Part shown: in pieces, positions 16,005 to 24,864 of the stretch
Layout: each line of letters starts with the position of its first letter
Numbering within the stretch: position 1 is the stretch's first letter
Origin: Streptobacillus felis
Lineage (GTDB): Bacteria; Fusobacteriota; Fusobacteriia; Fusobacteriales; Leptotrichiaceae
Assembly (NCBI RefSeq): GCF_001559775.1
Contig: NZ_LOHX01000289.1
Location: forward strand, 1-33,664
DNA length: 33,664 nucleotides
Reading direction: 5' to 3'
Notes under the pieces: generated by a model
Databases searched by the model: none
Seen by the model: only the letters and a program-made list of their open reading frames with translations
Told to the model about the DNA's origin: nothing
Made by a program: the position numbers and the translations under genes

Positions 16005-19000
16005 ATGTTAAGAAGAGTACATACAGATTACTCCTTATTAGAAGGTGTAGCTTCAATAGAAGAATATATTAATAAGGCTAAATTACTTAATGTTAAGGAA
16101 TTAGCAATTACTGATTTTAGCATGTTTTCTGCACTCAAGTTCTATAATCTTTGTAAGAGAAATAATATTAAACCTATAATAGGTTTAGAAATATATATAA
16201 AAGGGGTAATAGATGAGGATAATTACTATACTCTTACATTACTTGCTAAAAATTCCCAAGGTGTTAAGGATATTTACCAATTATCAACAATAAGCTATGA
16301 AAGAAGTGAATATGGCAATAATTACATACTACTAACTGACTTATTAGAACATAGTTCAAACATATATATATTAACAGGTGGTATAAAGTCAGAATTAGTT
16401 TCTTACATTCTTAAAAATGACTATAATAGAAGTAAAATGTTATTAGAAAAACTAAAAGAAGAAATGGATATAATATTAGAAATACCAACTTTTTCTATGC
16501 ATGAATTTCAAAAAATAATCTTTGATAGACTTGTAGAAGAATTAAAATTAAAAAAAATAGTAGTAAATGAAATATATTATCTAGAAAAAGAAGATAAAAT
16601 ACTACAAAAAATATTTGCTGCTATTAAGGAGAATAGGACTTTAAAAACAGTCCAAAATGATATTAAACAAGATGGTTTTCACTTTTTAGAAAACAATTTA
16701 GATGATGAAAATATCTTAGATATAGACATAGATATAGATGATGCAAATGTAGATTTTCCAACTATAGAAATACCTGATGGACTAACTGAAAGAGAATATA
16801 TTGAAAGCATAATAGAGAACAATATTAAAACAAAATATACAAATATCACAGAAGAAATCAGAGATAGAATTAAATATGAGTTAAATGTAATAGATAAAAT
16901 GGGATATATTAAGTACTTTTTAATAGTACAAGATTTCATAAAATATGCCAAAGAAAATGATATTTTTGTTGGACCTGGAAGGGGTTCAGCAGCTGGTTCT
17001 ATAATATCTTACCTATTAGGAATTACAGAGGTAGATCCTATAAAATATGGTTTGATATTTGAAAGATTTTTAAATCCAGAAAGAATATCTATGCCAGATA
17101 TAGATGTGGATATAGAACAAGAAAGAAGAATGGATTTAATAGAATATATTAAACATAGATATGGTAGTAGAAATGTAAGCCAAATTATTACATTTTCAAC
17201 ATTTAAACCAACACTTGCTTTAAAAGATTTAGCTAGGGTTTTTGAAATACCCGAAAAAAATATTAGAAAGTTACTAGATGAATCTAAAAATATGAATTTA
17301 GATGATTTAAAAGATGAAAGAGATATGGTTAAGACCCTAATATCCTTTGCAAAAAGAATAGAAGGTAAATTAAAAAATAGTTCAACACATGCAGCTGGGG
17401 TAATAATTACCAAAAATGATATGAGAGAAAATCTCCCTTTAATATATGAGCCGTATACTAAAGATTATCAAATACAATTTGAAGCTAATATATTAGAGGC
17501 TTTAGGTTATTTAAAAATGGATGTACTAGGGTTAAAAAATTTAAATGTAGTAAAAAATGTAGTTAAAAGAATAGGTGAGGATATAGATATATATAATCTT
17601 CCTGAATGTAAAGAAGCATTTGATTTATTAAATAATGGTAACAATACAGGTATATTTCAATGTGAATCAGACGGTATAACTAAACTTGCAATGAAACTAA
17701 AAATACATTCATTAGAAGATATAGCTTTGTTACTTGCACTATATAGACCAGGGCCTTTAGAAAGTGGATTAATACCTAGTTTAATAGAAGCTAAGAATAA
17801 TAAAAATATAAAAATAAGGTATATGGATTCGAGTTTAGAAGAAATACTTGCACCTACCTATGGAGTATTAGTATATCAAGAACAAATTATGCAAATTGCC
17901 CAAAAAATTGCGGGCTATTCATTAGCTAAAGCTGATGAATTAAGAAAGGCTATAGGTAAAAAGAATGTAGAACTACTTAAAAAAAATAGGGAAGACTTTA
18001 TTAAAAATGCAAATATTTCTAAAAATAAGGCAGAAGAAATATATGATTTAATAGATAAGTTTGGAAACTATGGATTTAATAAAGCACATGCTATTAGTTA
18101 TGCAAACATTACCTATCAAACAGCATATTTAAAGGCAAAATATCCTAAAGAATTTTTTGCTAGTCTATTAACAACTGAATTAAAGGTTGAAAGTAAATTA
18201 TTACGTAGTTATTCAGAAATGTTAAAGATGAATATGGAAATGTATCCACCTAGTATAAATAAATCTACAGTAGGTTTCTTACCTGTAGAAAATGGTATTA
18301 GAATACCTTTAAGTGCTCTTAAAGAAATGTCTGAAAAAACAGCAACGGATATAGTTGCTGAAAGAGAAAAAAATGGGGACTTTAAAGATATATTTGACTT
18401 TATACAAAGATGTAGATTTTTAAATAAGAGCAATTTAGAAGGTTTAATTTACTCTGGTGTATTTGATGAATTTAATCTAAAAAGAAAAGAATTAATAGCT
18501 AATTTACCTGAAATAATAAAATGGGTAGATAAAAAAATAAAGGCGGAAACAGACATCTATTCAACCCTATTTTTAAATGTTAATTTAGAAATTGAAGAAT
18601 ATAAATGGATAAAAACAGATGAATATAGTATAGAGGAAATAATAAAACTTGAAAAAGAATTTGTGAAATTAAGTTTGAAAACAGCACAAATACTAAAAAA
18701 TGAAAATATATTTAATATATTCAAATCTAAATCATATACTATAGGGTATATAGAAAGTGAAACATCTAGAGTTACTAAAAAGAATGAACTGATGAATACA
18801 GCCAGTATATTTACTTTAGATGGTAACAAAGATTATCTAATATTCCCTAAAGAGTATATGAAATTTTCAAGACTTATAAAAAAAGGCAATATTATTTGCT
18901 TTAAAAAAACACATTTAGAAAAAGATAGATATAATATTATAGACTGTTTTGCTATTGATGAATTTTCGAGATATAATATTAGTGTAATGATAGATGAAGA

Positions 19001-19178
19001 TTTTGAGTTTAAAGAAGAATTTAAACAATACATATTAGAAAATAGAGGAGATCAAGATATTAATATATATTTTGAAAACAAAAAGACTGTAAGGCATATA
19101 AATTTAAATAGAGAATTTATTGAAAAGATGATAAGCCTTCTAGGTAAGAATAAGGTTAAATTACAAATAAAAACTTGA
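16005..19178 (+). CDS. dnaE: DNA polymerase III alpha subunit, DnaE type
   Basis: 1057 aa, somewhat shorter than E. coli DnaE (1160). The replicative C-family polymerase. The N-terminal PHP domain begins RRVHTDYSLLEGVASIEEYI. Its metal ligands look lost: Arg stands in the first position of HxH, and ITDFSMF replaces the active 'TDHG'. Palm signatures are GPGRGSAAGSIISYLLG (about 325-341) and PDIDVD, with catalytic Asp365 and Asp367; the third Asp is probably Asp506 in KMDVLGLKNL. Also visible are STHAAGVIIT, VYQEQIMQIAQKIAGYSLAK and FNKAHAISYANITYQTAYLK (thumb and fingers), a helix-hairpin-helix region near 790-830 and a C-terminal OB fold (YTIGYIESETSRVTKK). AAGAGGTGATG precedes the ATG, 13 nt after the desulfurase stop, so the two are likely co-transcribed. 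Confidence 0.96.
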   Translation: MLRRVHTDYSLLEGVASIEEYINKAKLLNVKELAITDFSMFSALKFYNLCKRNNIKPIIGLEIYIKGVIDEDNYYTLTLLAKNSQGVKDIYQLSTISYERSEYGNNYILLTDLLEHSSNIYILTGGIKSELVSYILKNDYNRSKMLLEKLKEEMDIILEIPTFSMHEFQKIIFDRLVEELKLKKIVVNEIYYLEKEDKILQKIFAAIKENRTLKTVQNDIKQDGFHFLENNLDDENILDIDIDIDDANVDFPTIEIPDGLTEREYIESIIENNIKTKYTNITEEIRDRIKYELNVIDKMGYIKYFLIVQDFIKYAKENDIFVGPGRGSAAGSIISYLLGITEVDPIKYGLIFERFLNPERISMPDIDVDIEQERRMDLIEYIKHRYGSRNVSQIITFSTFKPTLALKDLARVFEIPEKNIRKLLDESKNMNLDDLKDERDMVKTLISFAKRIEGKLKNSSTHAAGVIITKNDMRENLPLIYEPYTKDYQIQFEANILEALGYLKMDVLGLKNLNVVKNVVKRIGEDIDIYNLPECKEAFDLLNNGNNTGIFQCESDGITKLAMKLKIHSLEDIALLLALYRPGPLESGLIPSLIEAKNNKNIKIRYMDSSLEEILAPTYGVLVYQEQIMQIAQKIAGYSLAKADELRKAIGKKNVELLKKNREDFIKNANISKNKAEEIYDLIDKFGNYGFNKAHAISYANITYQTAYLKAKYPKEFFASLLTTELKVESKLLRSYSEMLKMNMEMYPPSINKSTVGFLPVENGIRIPLSALKEMSEKTATDIVAEREKNGDFKDIFDFIQRCRFLNKSNLEGLIYSGVFDEFNLKRKELIANLPEIIKWVDKKIKAETDIYSTLFLNVNLEIEEYKWIKTDEYSIEEIIKLEKEFVKLSLKTAQILKNENIFNIFKSKSYTIGYIESETSRVTKKNELMNTASIFTLDGNKDYLIFPKEYMKFSRLIKKGNIICFKKTHLEKDRYNIIDCFAIDEFSRYNISVMIDEDFEFKEEFKQYILENRGDQDINIYFENKKTVRHINLNREFIEKMISLLGKNKVKLQIKT

Positions 19179-19203
19179 ATTAAACATACTCAATTGATAT
19201 AAT
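19175..19203 (+). promoter_or_regulatory. Promoter of the asp23-amaP-nusB unit
   Basis: TTGAAT (19175-19180), overlapping the dnaE stop codon, a 17-bp spacer, and consensus TATAAT (19198-19203). ATAGGAGGAAT precedes the start at 19233. Confidence 0.7.
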
Positions 19204-19232
19204 AAGATATAAGAAAAAATAGGAGGAATATT

Positions 19233-19604
19233 ATGAATAATTTTGGTAGAATAGAAATATCTCCGAATGTAATTACGGATATAGTTTTAGAAAGTGTTTC
19301 AGAAGTTGATGGGGTAGTTGGAATCTCAGATAAAACAAGCAAAGTTGAAGGAATAAATATACTTAAAAACTTAACTAAATTGGGGAATGTAAAATTTGTT
19401 GATGTAGAACTTGGAGAAACAGAATGTGTTATAGATCTAGGTATAGTTGTTGAATTTGGTAAAAATATAGTTCAAGTTGTAGCAAACTTCCAAGAAGTAG
19501 TTAAAAAAAATGTGGAAAAATTGACTAATATAAAAGTAAATGAAGTAAACGTAAAAGTAACTAATATAGTTAAAACAGTAAAAGAGGAGGAAGGCAATGT
19601 TTAG
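19233..19604 (+). CDS. Asp23/Gls24 family envelope stress protein
   Basis: 123 aa. Family features: GRIEISPNVITDIVLESVSE at the N-terminus, where 'isp.vi..Ia..a..eveGV' is typical, followed by VDGVVGI. A central VIDLGIVVEFGKNIVQVVAN matches 'v.idl.vvveyG.ni.evv..vQ.'. The C-terminal VKKNVEKLTNIKVNEVNVKV corresponds to 'v...ve.mTGl.v.eVnV.V.dv'. In Staphylococcus aureus, Asp23 lies beneath the membrane, anchored by AmaP, and is linked to alkaline and envelope stress. An amaP-like gene follows with an 8-nt overlap, supporting the same complex here. AGGAGG is 7 nt before the ATG. Confidence 0.88.
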   Translation: MNNFGRIEISPNVITDIVLESVSEVDGVVGISDKTSKVEGINILKNLTKLGNVKFVDVELGETECVIDLGIVVEFGKNIVQVVANFQEVVKKNVEKLTNIKVNEVNVKVTNIVKTVKEEEGNV

Positions 19605-20187
19605 ATTTTTAGTAGGATTAATTAAAGCAATTTTCTTTGCAGCATTAATATTATCAGGATATGTTGCTATTTCAGATACTTTCTTTTATACAAATTACTT
19701 TGAGTTAGTAACTCCGTATTTAGGATATTTAAAATTTGTAGGATTTATAGCCATAGGTTATTTAGCTATATTATTCTTATCATATGTAGAAAAACTATTT
19801 AAAAAACCAAAAGTAGTTAAATCACAAGGAAAATCAGGGAAAGTAGAAGTTGATTTAAATACTATTAATGAAATATCAAAAGTTTTCTTAGAACAAAAAC
19901 CTTTAATAAAATCAGCTAAAGTTGCATCTCATTCATATTTTTCAAAAATATTGATAAATGCAAGTGTTGAAACATATAATATAGAAAATTTAAATGATAG
20001 ATTAGCAACATTACAAAATGAATTAAAAGAATATGTTGTACTTATGACAGGTGTTGTAGTTAAAGATGTAAGCTTAAAAATAGTAAAAATTAATCAAGAA
20101 AAAATATTTGATACAGTTACAGTAGAAGATGTAACATTAAATAAATTAAGTGATGATGAAATAGTTGAAACTACACCTGAATTTTAG
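19597..20187 (+). CDS. amaP: AmaP-like alkaline shock response membrane anchor protein
   Basis: 196 aa. Two membrane segments make up the N-terminal third: about 4-27 (FLVGLIKAIFFAALILSGYV) and about 47-65 (FVGFIAIGYLAILFLSYV). A basic stretch follows (KLFKKPKVVKSQGKSGK). The soluble part has an Asp23-like rhythm: VEVDLNTINEISKVFLEQ, ILINASVETYNIENLNDRL and VVVKDVSLKIVKI. This is the layout of AmaP, which tethers Asp23 to the membrane. The ATG overlaps the end of the Asp23 gene by 8 nt and follows AGAGGAGGAA, so the pair is translationally coupled. The call depends on architecture and neighbour rather than a distinctive motif. Confidence 0.75.
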   Translation: MFRFLVGLIKAIFFAALILSGYVAISDTFFYTNYFELVTPYLGYLKFVGFIAIGYLAILFLSYVEKLFKKPKVVKSQGKSGKVEVDLNTINEISKVFLEQKPLIKSAKVASHSYFSKILINASVETYNIENLNDRLATLQNELKEYVVLMTGVVVKDVSLKIVKINQEKIFDTVTVEDVTLNKLSDDEIVETTPEF

Positions 20188-20201
20188 GAACGGAGAAGAA
20201 A

Positions 20202-20603
20202 ATGACTCAAAGAGAAGTAAGAGATGAAATATTTAAAATACTATTTGAACATGAAGTTGTTGGTAGTAATATCTCAGATAGAAAATTAGAAGTTCTTGAA
20301 ACTTTAAAAATGAGTAAAGCGAAAAAAGAATTTTTTGAAAACTACTTAGATAATTTTATGTTAAATGAAGAAGAAATAGTTAAAAAAATAAGTGAAAGAG
20401 TTAAAGGATGGACTTTTTCAAGACTTGCAACTCCAGAAAAAGTAATATTAAAAATGTCTTTTTATGAAATATTAGTAGAAAAAATAGGACATGAAATAGT
20501 TATTAATGAAGCAGTAGAACTTGCTAAAACTTATGGAGATGAAAATACTAAAGGTTTCATAAATGGAATATTAGGAGATTTAATTAGAAATATAGAAAAT
20601 TAA
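20202..20603 (+). CDS. nusB: Transcription antitermination factor NusB
   Basis: 133 aa, normal size. All-helical NusB pattern: REVRDEIFKILFEHEV at the N-terminus ('aRe.alqiLy..e'), then WTFSRLATPEKVILKMSFYE ('w...Rl...dr.iLrla.yE') and EIVINEAVELAKTYGDENT ('vvInEavelAK.yg'), closing on KGFINGILGDLIRN ('.FvNGvLd.i.r'). NusB with S10 (NusE) binds boxA in rRNA leaders and sets up antitermination. GGAGAAG lies 6 nt before the ATG, and the gene starts 14 nt after amaP. The asp23-amaP-nusB order is shared with Firmicutes. A palindromic terminator follows. Confidence 0.93.
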   Translation: MTQREVRDEIFKILFEHEVVGSNISDRKLEVLETLKMSKAKKEFFENYLDNFMLNEEEIVKKISERVKGWTFSRLATPEKVILKMSFYEILVEKIGHEIVINEAVELAKTYGDENTKGFINGILGDLIRNIEN

Positions 20604-20605
20604 TA

Positions 20606-20634
20606 AAAACTGCACCTAGGTGCAGTTTTAACTT
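20606..20634 (+). terminator. Palindromic terminator/attenuator between nusB and trkA
   Basis: A perfect 24-bp palindrome (20606-20629): AAAACTGCAC and its complement GTGCAGTTTT flank CTAG. Only four T residues close the stem before AACTT, so it may leak. The trkA ribosome binding site starts 7 nt later, leaving no room for a promoter in between. Confidence 0.75.
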
Positions 20635-20646
20635 AAAGGAGTATTA

Positions 20647-22008
20647 ATGAAAGTTATTGTTGTAGGTAATGGTAATGTTGGAAATTCGTTAATAGAACAG
20701 CTACAATCTGAAGGACATGATATTACAGTAATAGATAAGAAGATATCAAATCTAGAAGATTTAAATAATAAGTCTGATGTTTTATGTATTAATGGAGATG
20801 GGATTAATGAAGCTGTATTAACTGAAGCTGGAGTAAAGGATTCTGATTTACTTATTGCAGTTACATCTAGTGATGAATTAAACATAGTTTGTTGTATGTT
20901 GTCTAAAAGGCTAGGAGTTAAAAATGTTGTTGCAAGAATAAGAGGAAAAGAATATGCAAAACAAAGAGACTTTATTAAAAGAAATCTTAATATAGATTAT
21001 GCTATAAATCCAGAACTTAGAACTGCAAATGAAATAGCTAATCAATTTAAGTTTATAGGTAATTTTAAAATAGATACCTTATCTAAAGGATTGGTAGATG
21101 TACTATCTTTTAGAATAGAAGAAGGTAATAAATTAATAGATTTAAAACTTTCTGAGATATATAAGAACTATTCTATAAAGATGTTAGTATGCGCAGTAGA
21201 GAGAGAAAATGAAGTATTTGTACCTAGTGGAGATTTTAAACTTGAAAAAGGTGATATGTTACACTTAATATCAAGTAATAAAGAAATACCTAAAATTGTA
21301 GGAATAATAGACAGTTCAGAACAAATTACTAGCAATGTAGTTATTGTTGGTGGAGGTAAGATATCATATTACTTATGTAATGAATTAATAAAAATGGGAT
21401 TAGATATTAAGGTTATAGATTCAGATATACATGTATGTGAGGAATTAGCAGAACTTTTACCTCAGGTTACAATAATTTGTGGAGATGCTACAAATCAAAC
21501 ATTACTTGAAGAAGAAGGAATATTAAATACTGATGCCTTTGTTTCATTAACAGGTAATGATGAAATAAATATTATACTTTCACTTTATGCTAAAACACAA
21601 AATATTAATAAGGTAATTACTAAGGTGAATCAACCTACGTATTTACAGTTAGTTAAAAAAATTGGTTTAGATAATGTATTTACACCTAGAGATGTAATTA
21701 CAGGTAGTATATTAAAATATGTAAGATCTATAAAAAATAAAGGACAAATTTCTGCAGATTCTGTTCATAGAATAGTTTCAAATAAGGTAGAGGCCTTAGA
21801 ATTTAAAATAAATGAAACATTTAACTACACTGATATACCTTTAAAAGACTTAAAACTTGAAAAAGGTATAATAATAGCTGGGGTAGTTAGAGATGGTCAG
21901 TTCATAATAGCTGATGGAAATCTTTCATTAAAGCATTTTGATACTATAATAGTCATAGCAATTAAAAAGAGAATAACTAATCTAAATGATATTTTAGGTG
22001 GTAATTAA
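20647..22008 (+). CDS. trkA: Trk potassium uptake regulatory subunit TrkA
   Basis: 453 aa, typical for TrkA. It contains two tandem RCK units. RCK-N1 has the nucleotide-binding GNGNVG (7-12), VIDKK (32-36) and INGDGINEAVLTEAGV; RCK-C1 runs to about 215. RCK-N2 opens VVIVGGGKISYYL near residue 232, with VIDSD, ICGDATNQTLLEEEGI and ALEFKI in the following RCK-C2. TrkA is the cytoplasmic NAD(H)/ATP-binding gate of the TrkH potassium channel. In the second unit the usual GxGxxG reads GGGKIS, losing the last Gly. AAAGGAG precedes the ATG. The stop overlaps the trkH start (TAATG), so the two subunits are coupled. Confidence 0.93.
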   Translation: MKVIVVGNGNVGNSLIEQLQSEGHDITVIDKKISNLEDLNNKSDVLCINGDGINEAVLTEAGVKDSDLLIAVTSSDELNIVCCMLSKRLGVKNVVARIRGKEYAKQRDFIKRNLNIDYAINPELRTANEIANQFKFIGNFKIDTLSKGLVDVLSFRIEEGNKLIDLKLSEIYKNYSIKMLVCAVERENEVFVPSGDFKLEKGDMLHLISSNKEIPKIVGIIDSSEQITSNVVIVGGGKISYYLCNELIKMGLDIKVIDSDIHVCEELAELLPQVTIICGDATNQTLLEEEGILNTDAFVSLTGNDEINIILSLYAKTQNINKVITKVNQPTYLQLVKKIGLDNVFTPRDVITGSILKYVRSIKNKGQISADSVHRIVSNKVEALEFKINETFNYTDIPLKDLKLEKGIIIAGVVRDGQFIIADGNLSLKHFDTIIVIAIKKRITNLNDILGGN

Positions 22009-23465
22009 TGAATAAAAAATTTATGATAAATATAATATCAAAAATAGTAATGATAGAAGGAATATTACTGATATTACCAGCGTTAGTTGGTTTTTACTAT
22101 AAAGAAAAAGATGCCTTTTTATTCTTAGCTCTTTCTATAATAGTAACTCTAGTTACCTTCCTTTTGTCTAAAATAAAGCCTGAGCATCATAAATTCTATA
22201 CAAAGGAAAGTCTATTAATAATTTCATTTATTTGGATACTTTGGTCACTAATAGGAGCAATACCCCTTTATGTATTGTCATATACACCTAAGTATATAGA
22301 TGCTTTTTTTGAGATTGTTTCAGGATTCACTACAACTGGATCTACAATATTAACGGATATAGAAGTATTATCTAAATCTATGCTATTTTGGAGATCTTTT
22401 ACTCACTGGATAGGAGGTATGGGAGTTCTAGTGTTCGTACTTGCAGTAATTCCTTTAACTGATGGAAGTGCTATGCATTTATTAAGAGCAGAAGTTCCAG
22501 GGCCTACTGTAGGAAAGTTAGTGCCTAAGGCTAAAAAAACAGCTATGATACTATATGGAATTTACTTTATGCTTACTTTAGTAGAGGTAATATTACTAAT
22601 GCTAGGTAAGATGAGCCTATATGAAGCAATGCTTCATGCCTTCTCAACAGCTGGTACAGGTGGATTTTCAACAAGAAATGCATCTATTGCGGCCTTTAAC
22701 AGTGCATATATAGAATATGTAATGTCGATATTTATGCTTTTATTTGGTATAAACTTTAATATATATTTCTACTTATTAATTAGAAACTTTACCTATGTAT
22801 TTAAAAATGAAGAATTAAGATACTATATAGGAATAATAATATTTGCGGTAGCAACTATTACCTTCAATATTAAAAACAGTTTTGATACTATAGAACAAGC
22901 TTTTAGAGCAGCCCTATTCCAGGTTAGTGCAATAATAACTACTACAGGATTTGTTACACAGGATTTCAATTTATGGCCTAGCTATAGTAAGATATTATTA
23001 GTTCTATTAATGATAATGGGAGCTTGTGCAGGTTCTACAGGTGGAGGAATAAAAGTATCAAGAGTATTGATACTATTTAAAGAAATAAAGCTATCTATTA
23101 AAAAGCTAATTAATCCAAGAATAGTTAATCTTTTAAGTATAGATAATAAGAAAATAGAATTAGATGTAAGACATGGAACTTTAATATTCATAATACTTTA
23201 TTGTTTAATATGCGTATTATCAATAATGCTAATATCTTTAAACAATTTTGATTTTGAAACTACAGTAACTGCTGTACTAACTACATTAGGTAATACAGGA
23301 CCAGGACTTGGTGCAGTAGGACCAGTTGAAAATTTTGCAAAGTTTTCATCTTTTTCAAAAATTATACTAAGTATAAATATGTTAGTAGGAAGATTAGAAA
23401 TATTGCCAGTAGTATTTTTATTCTCACCTAGTATTTGGAAGAGTGTTAGAAGTTCTAACAAATAG
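22008..23465 (+). CDS. trkH: Trk potassium uptake channel subunit TrkH
   Basis: 485 aa, close to E. coli TrkH (483). A polytopic inner-membrane protein with four M1-P-M2 repeats. The four selectivity-filter loops are visible: TTTGST (108-113), TAGTGGFST (214-222), TTTGFVT (311-317) and GNTGPGLG (428-435). 'RSFTHWIGGMGVLVFVLAVIP' and the GACAGSTGGGIKVSRV gating-loop segment are also typical. With TrkA it forms a K+ uptake system. The start overlaps the trkA stop by one base and there is no separate ribosome binding site beyond GGTGG. A strong terminator follows. Confidence 0.95.
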   Translation: MNKKFMINIISKIVMIEGILLILPALVGFYYKEKDAFLFLALSIIVTLVTFLLSKIKPEHHKFYTKESLLIISFIWILWSLIGAIPLYVLSYTPKYIDAFFEIVSGFTTTGSTILTDIEVLSKSMLFWRSFTHWIGGMGVLVFVLAVIPLTDGSAMHLLRAEVPGPTVGKLVPKAKKTAMILYGIYFMLTLVEVILLMLGKMSLYEAMLHAFSTAGTGGFSTRNASIAAFNSAYIEYVMSIFMLLFGINFNIYFYLLIRNFTYVFKNEELRYYIGIIIFAVATITFNIKNSFDTIEQAFRAALFQVSAIITTTGFVTQDFNLWPSYSKILLVLLMIMGACAGSTGGGIKVSRVLILFKEIKLSIKKLINPRIVNLLSIDNKKIELDVRHGTLIFIILYCLICVLSIMLISLNNFDFETTVTAVLTTLGNTGPGLGAVGPVENFAKFSSFSKIILSINMLVGRLEILPVVFLFSPSIWKSVRSSNK

Positions 23466-23466
23466 G

Positions 23467-23496
23467 CAGTAAATCATTTGATTTACTGTTTTTTTC
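23467..23496 (+). terminator. Terminator after trkH
   Basis: CAGTAAATCA (23467-23476), two bases, then TGATTTACTG (23479-23488) and a run of seven T residues. It begins 2 nt after the stop codon. Confidence 0.92.
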
Positions 23497-23510
23497 CAAA
23501 CAAAAAAACA

Positions 23511-23539
23511 TTGACCAAATTATTTAATTTTTGTATAAT
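23511..23539 (+). promoter_or_regulatory. Promoter of brnQ
   Basis: TTGACC (23511-23516), a 17-bp spacer, and consensus TATAAT (23534-23539). AGAAAGGAGAG precedes the ATG at 23563. Confidence 0.8.
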
Positions 23540-23562
23540 AACAAAATAAGAAAGGAGAGTTT

Positions 23563-24864
23563 ATGAAGAGTTTATCAAAAAAAGATTTTAGATATATAAG
23601 TATAATGATTTTTGGGCTGTATTTTGGAGCAGGAAATTTAATTTTTCCACCATTTTTAGGCAAGGAGGCAGGGACAAATTCAATAATAGCATTACTATTT
23701 TTCTCAATAACAGCAATAATTTTCCCTATCTTAGGAGTTATAGCCATTTCTAAATTTGGAGATATAAATAAGTTTTCTAATATGGTAGGACCATTATTTA
23801 CATTAATATTTACAACATCTATATATTTAACTATAGGGCCTGGACTTGCCATACCAAGAAATGGGTCACTTTCATTTGAAATTGCAATACTACCATATAT
23901 TTCGAATATAAATGACATAGTAATATATAGACTAATATATACCATAATATTTTTCTCTATAGTATATTATTTATCTATGAATCCTAAAAAAATAGTAACA
24001 ACTTTAGGTAAAATACTTACGCCAACATTATTATTACTTATACTAATAATGTTTTTAGGAGTAGTATTTAAACCACTTAATCTTACATCTCCTATAGGAG
24101 ATTATGCCACAGGTCCTTCTGTAAAGGGATTTCTTCAGGGATATAATACTATGGATGCTCTTGCAGGTTTAAACTTTGGTATTACTATAGCATTTTCAAT
24201 AAAGAGCTTAGGTATAAAAGATGAAAAAAAAATTACCAAAATAACGACACAAACAGGTATAGTAGCAGGATTTATACTATTTATAGTTTATTCTATGCTT
24301 ACATATATAGGTGCATCAACAGCAGGAATTTTTCCTGATACAAAAACAGGAGCAGATATATTAGTAAATGTAATAAAAATGAATTATGGAATAATTGGAA
24401 CATTGATTTTAGGAGCTATTTTTTTTATAGCTTGTTTATCAGTTAGTGTTGGTTTAATAACATCTATAGGTCAGTATTTTCATCACACTTATCCTAAGAT
24501 TTCATATAGAAAATGGGCAATACTATATATTTTAATATCATTTGCTTTAGCTAACTTTGGATTACAAACTATATTAAAAATATCTATACCAATACTTTTA
24601 TCTATATATCCTGTTTCTTTAGTTTTAATATTACTTGGTCTATTTTCAAGTTACTTTGATAATTCAAGACTAGTATTTAAGATTACTATATATATAACAG
24701 CTATCTTTAGTATAGGGATGGTATTAAACGGATATGTTAACCATATATTAGACCCAATATTTTCTTACCTTCCTTTCTATAAAGTAGACTTAGGATGGAT
24801 AGTTCCTACTTTAATTGCATTTTTACTAAGCTTACTTATTCATAAGGTTAAAAAAAATGGATAA
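23563..24864 (+). CDS. brnQ: Branched-chain amino acid transport carrier BrnQ
   Basis: 433 aa, about 12 hydrophobic segments. LIVCS-family signatures: FGLYFGAGNLIFPPFLGKEA near the N-terminus, TIGPGLAIPRNGSLSFE (the 'iGPl.AiPRta..sfe' motif), and MDALAGLNFGITIAFSIK ('mDalaal.fG..i'). Family members take up leucine, isoleucine and valine with Na+ or H+. The conserved AIPRT is AIPRN here. It has its own promoter after the trkH terminator. Its last codons overlap the next gene by 8 nt, so the AlkD-like protein is translated from the same message. Confidence 0.93.
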   Translation: MKSLSKKDFRYISIMIFGLYFGAGNLIFPPFLGKEAGTNSIIALLFFSITAIIFPILGVIAISKFGDINKFSNMVGPLFTLIFTTSIYLTIGPGLAIPRNGSLSFEIAILPYISNINDIVIYRLIYTIIFFSIVYYLSMNPKKIVTTLGKILTPTLLLLILIMFLGVVFKPLNLTSPIGDYATGPSVKGFLQGYNTMDALAGLNFGITIAFSIKSLGIKDEKKITKITTQTGIVAGFILFIVYSMLTYIGASTAGIFPDTKTGADILVNVIKMNYGIIGTLILGAIFFIACLSVSVGLITSIGQYFHHTYPKISYRKWAILYILISFALANFGLQTILKISIPILLSIYPVSLVLILLGLFSSYFDNSRLVFKITIYITAIFSIGMVLNGYVNHILDPIFSYLPFYKVDLGWIVPTLIAFLLSLLIHKVKKNG

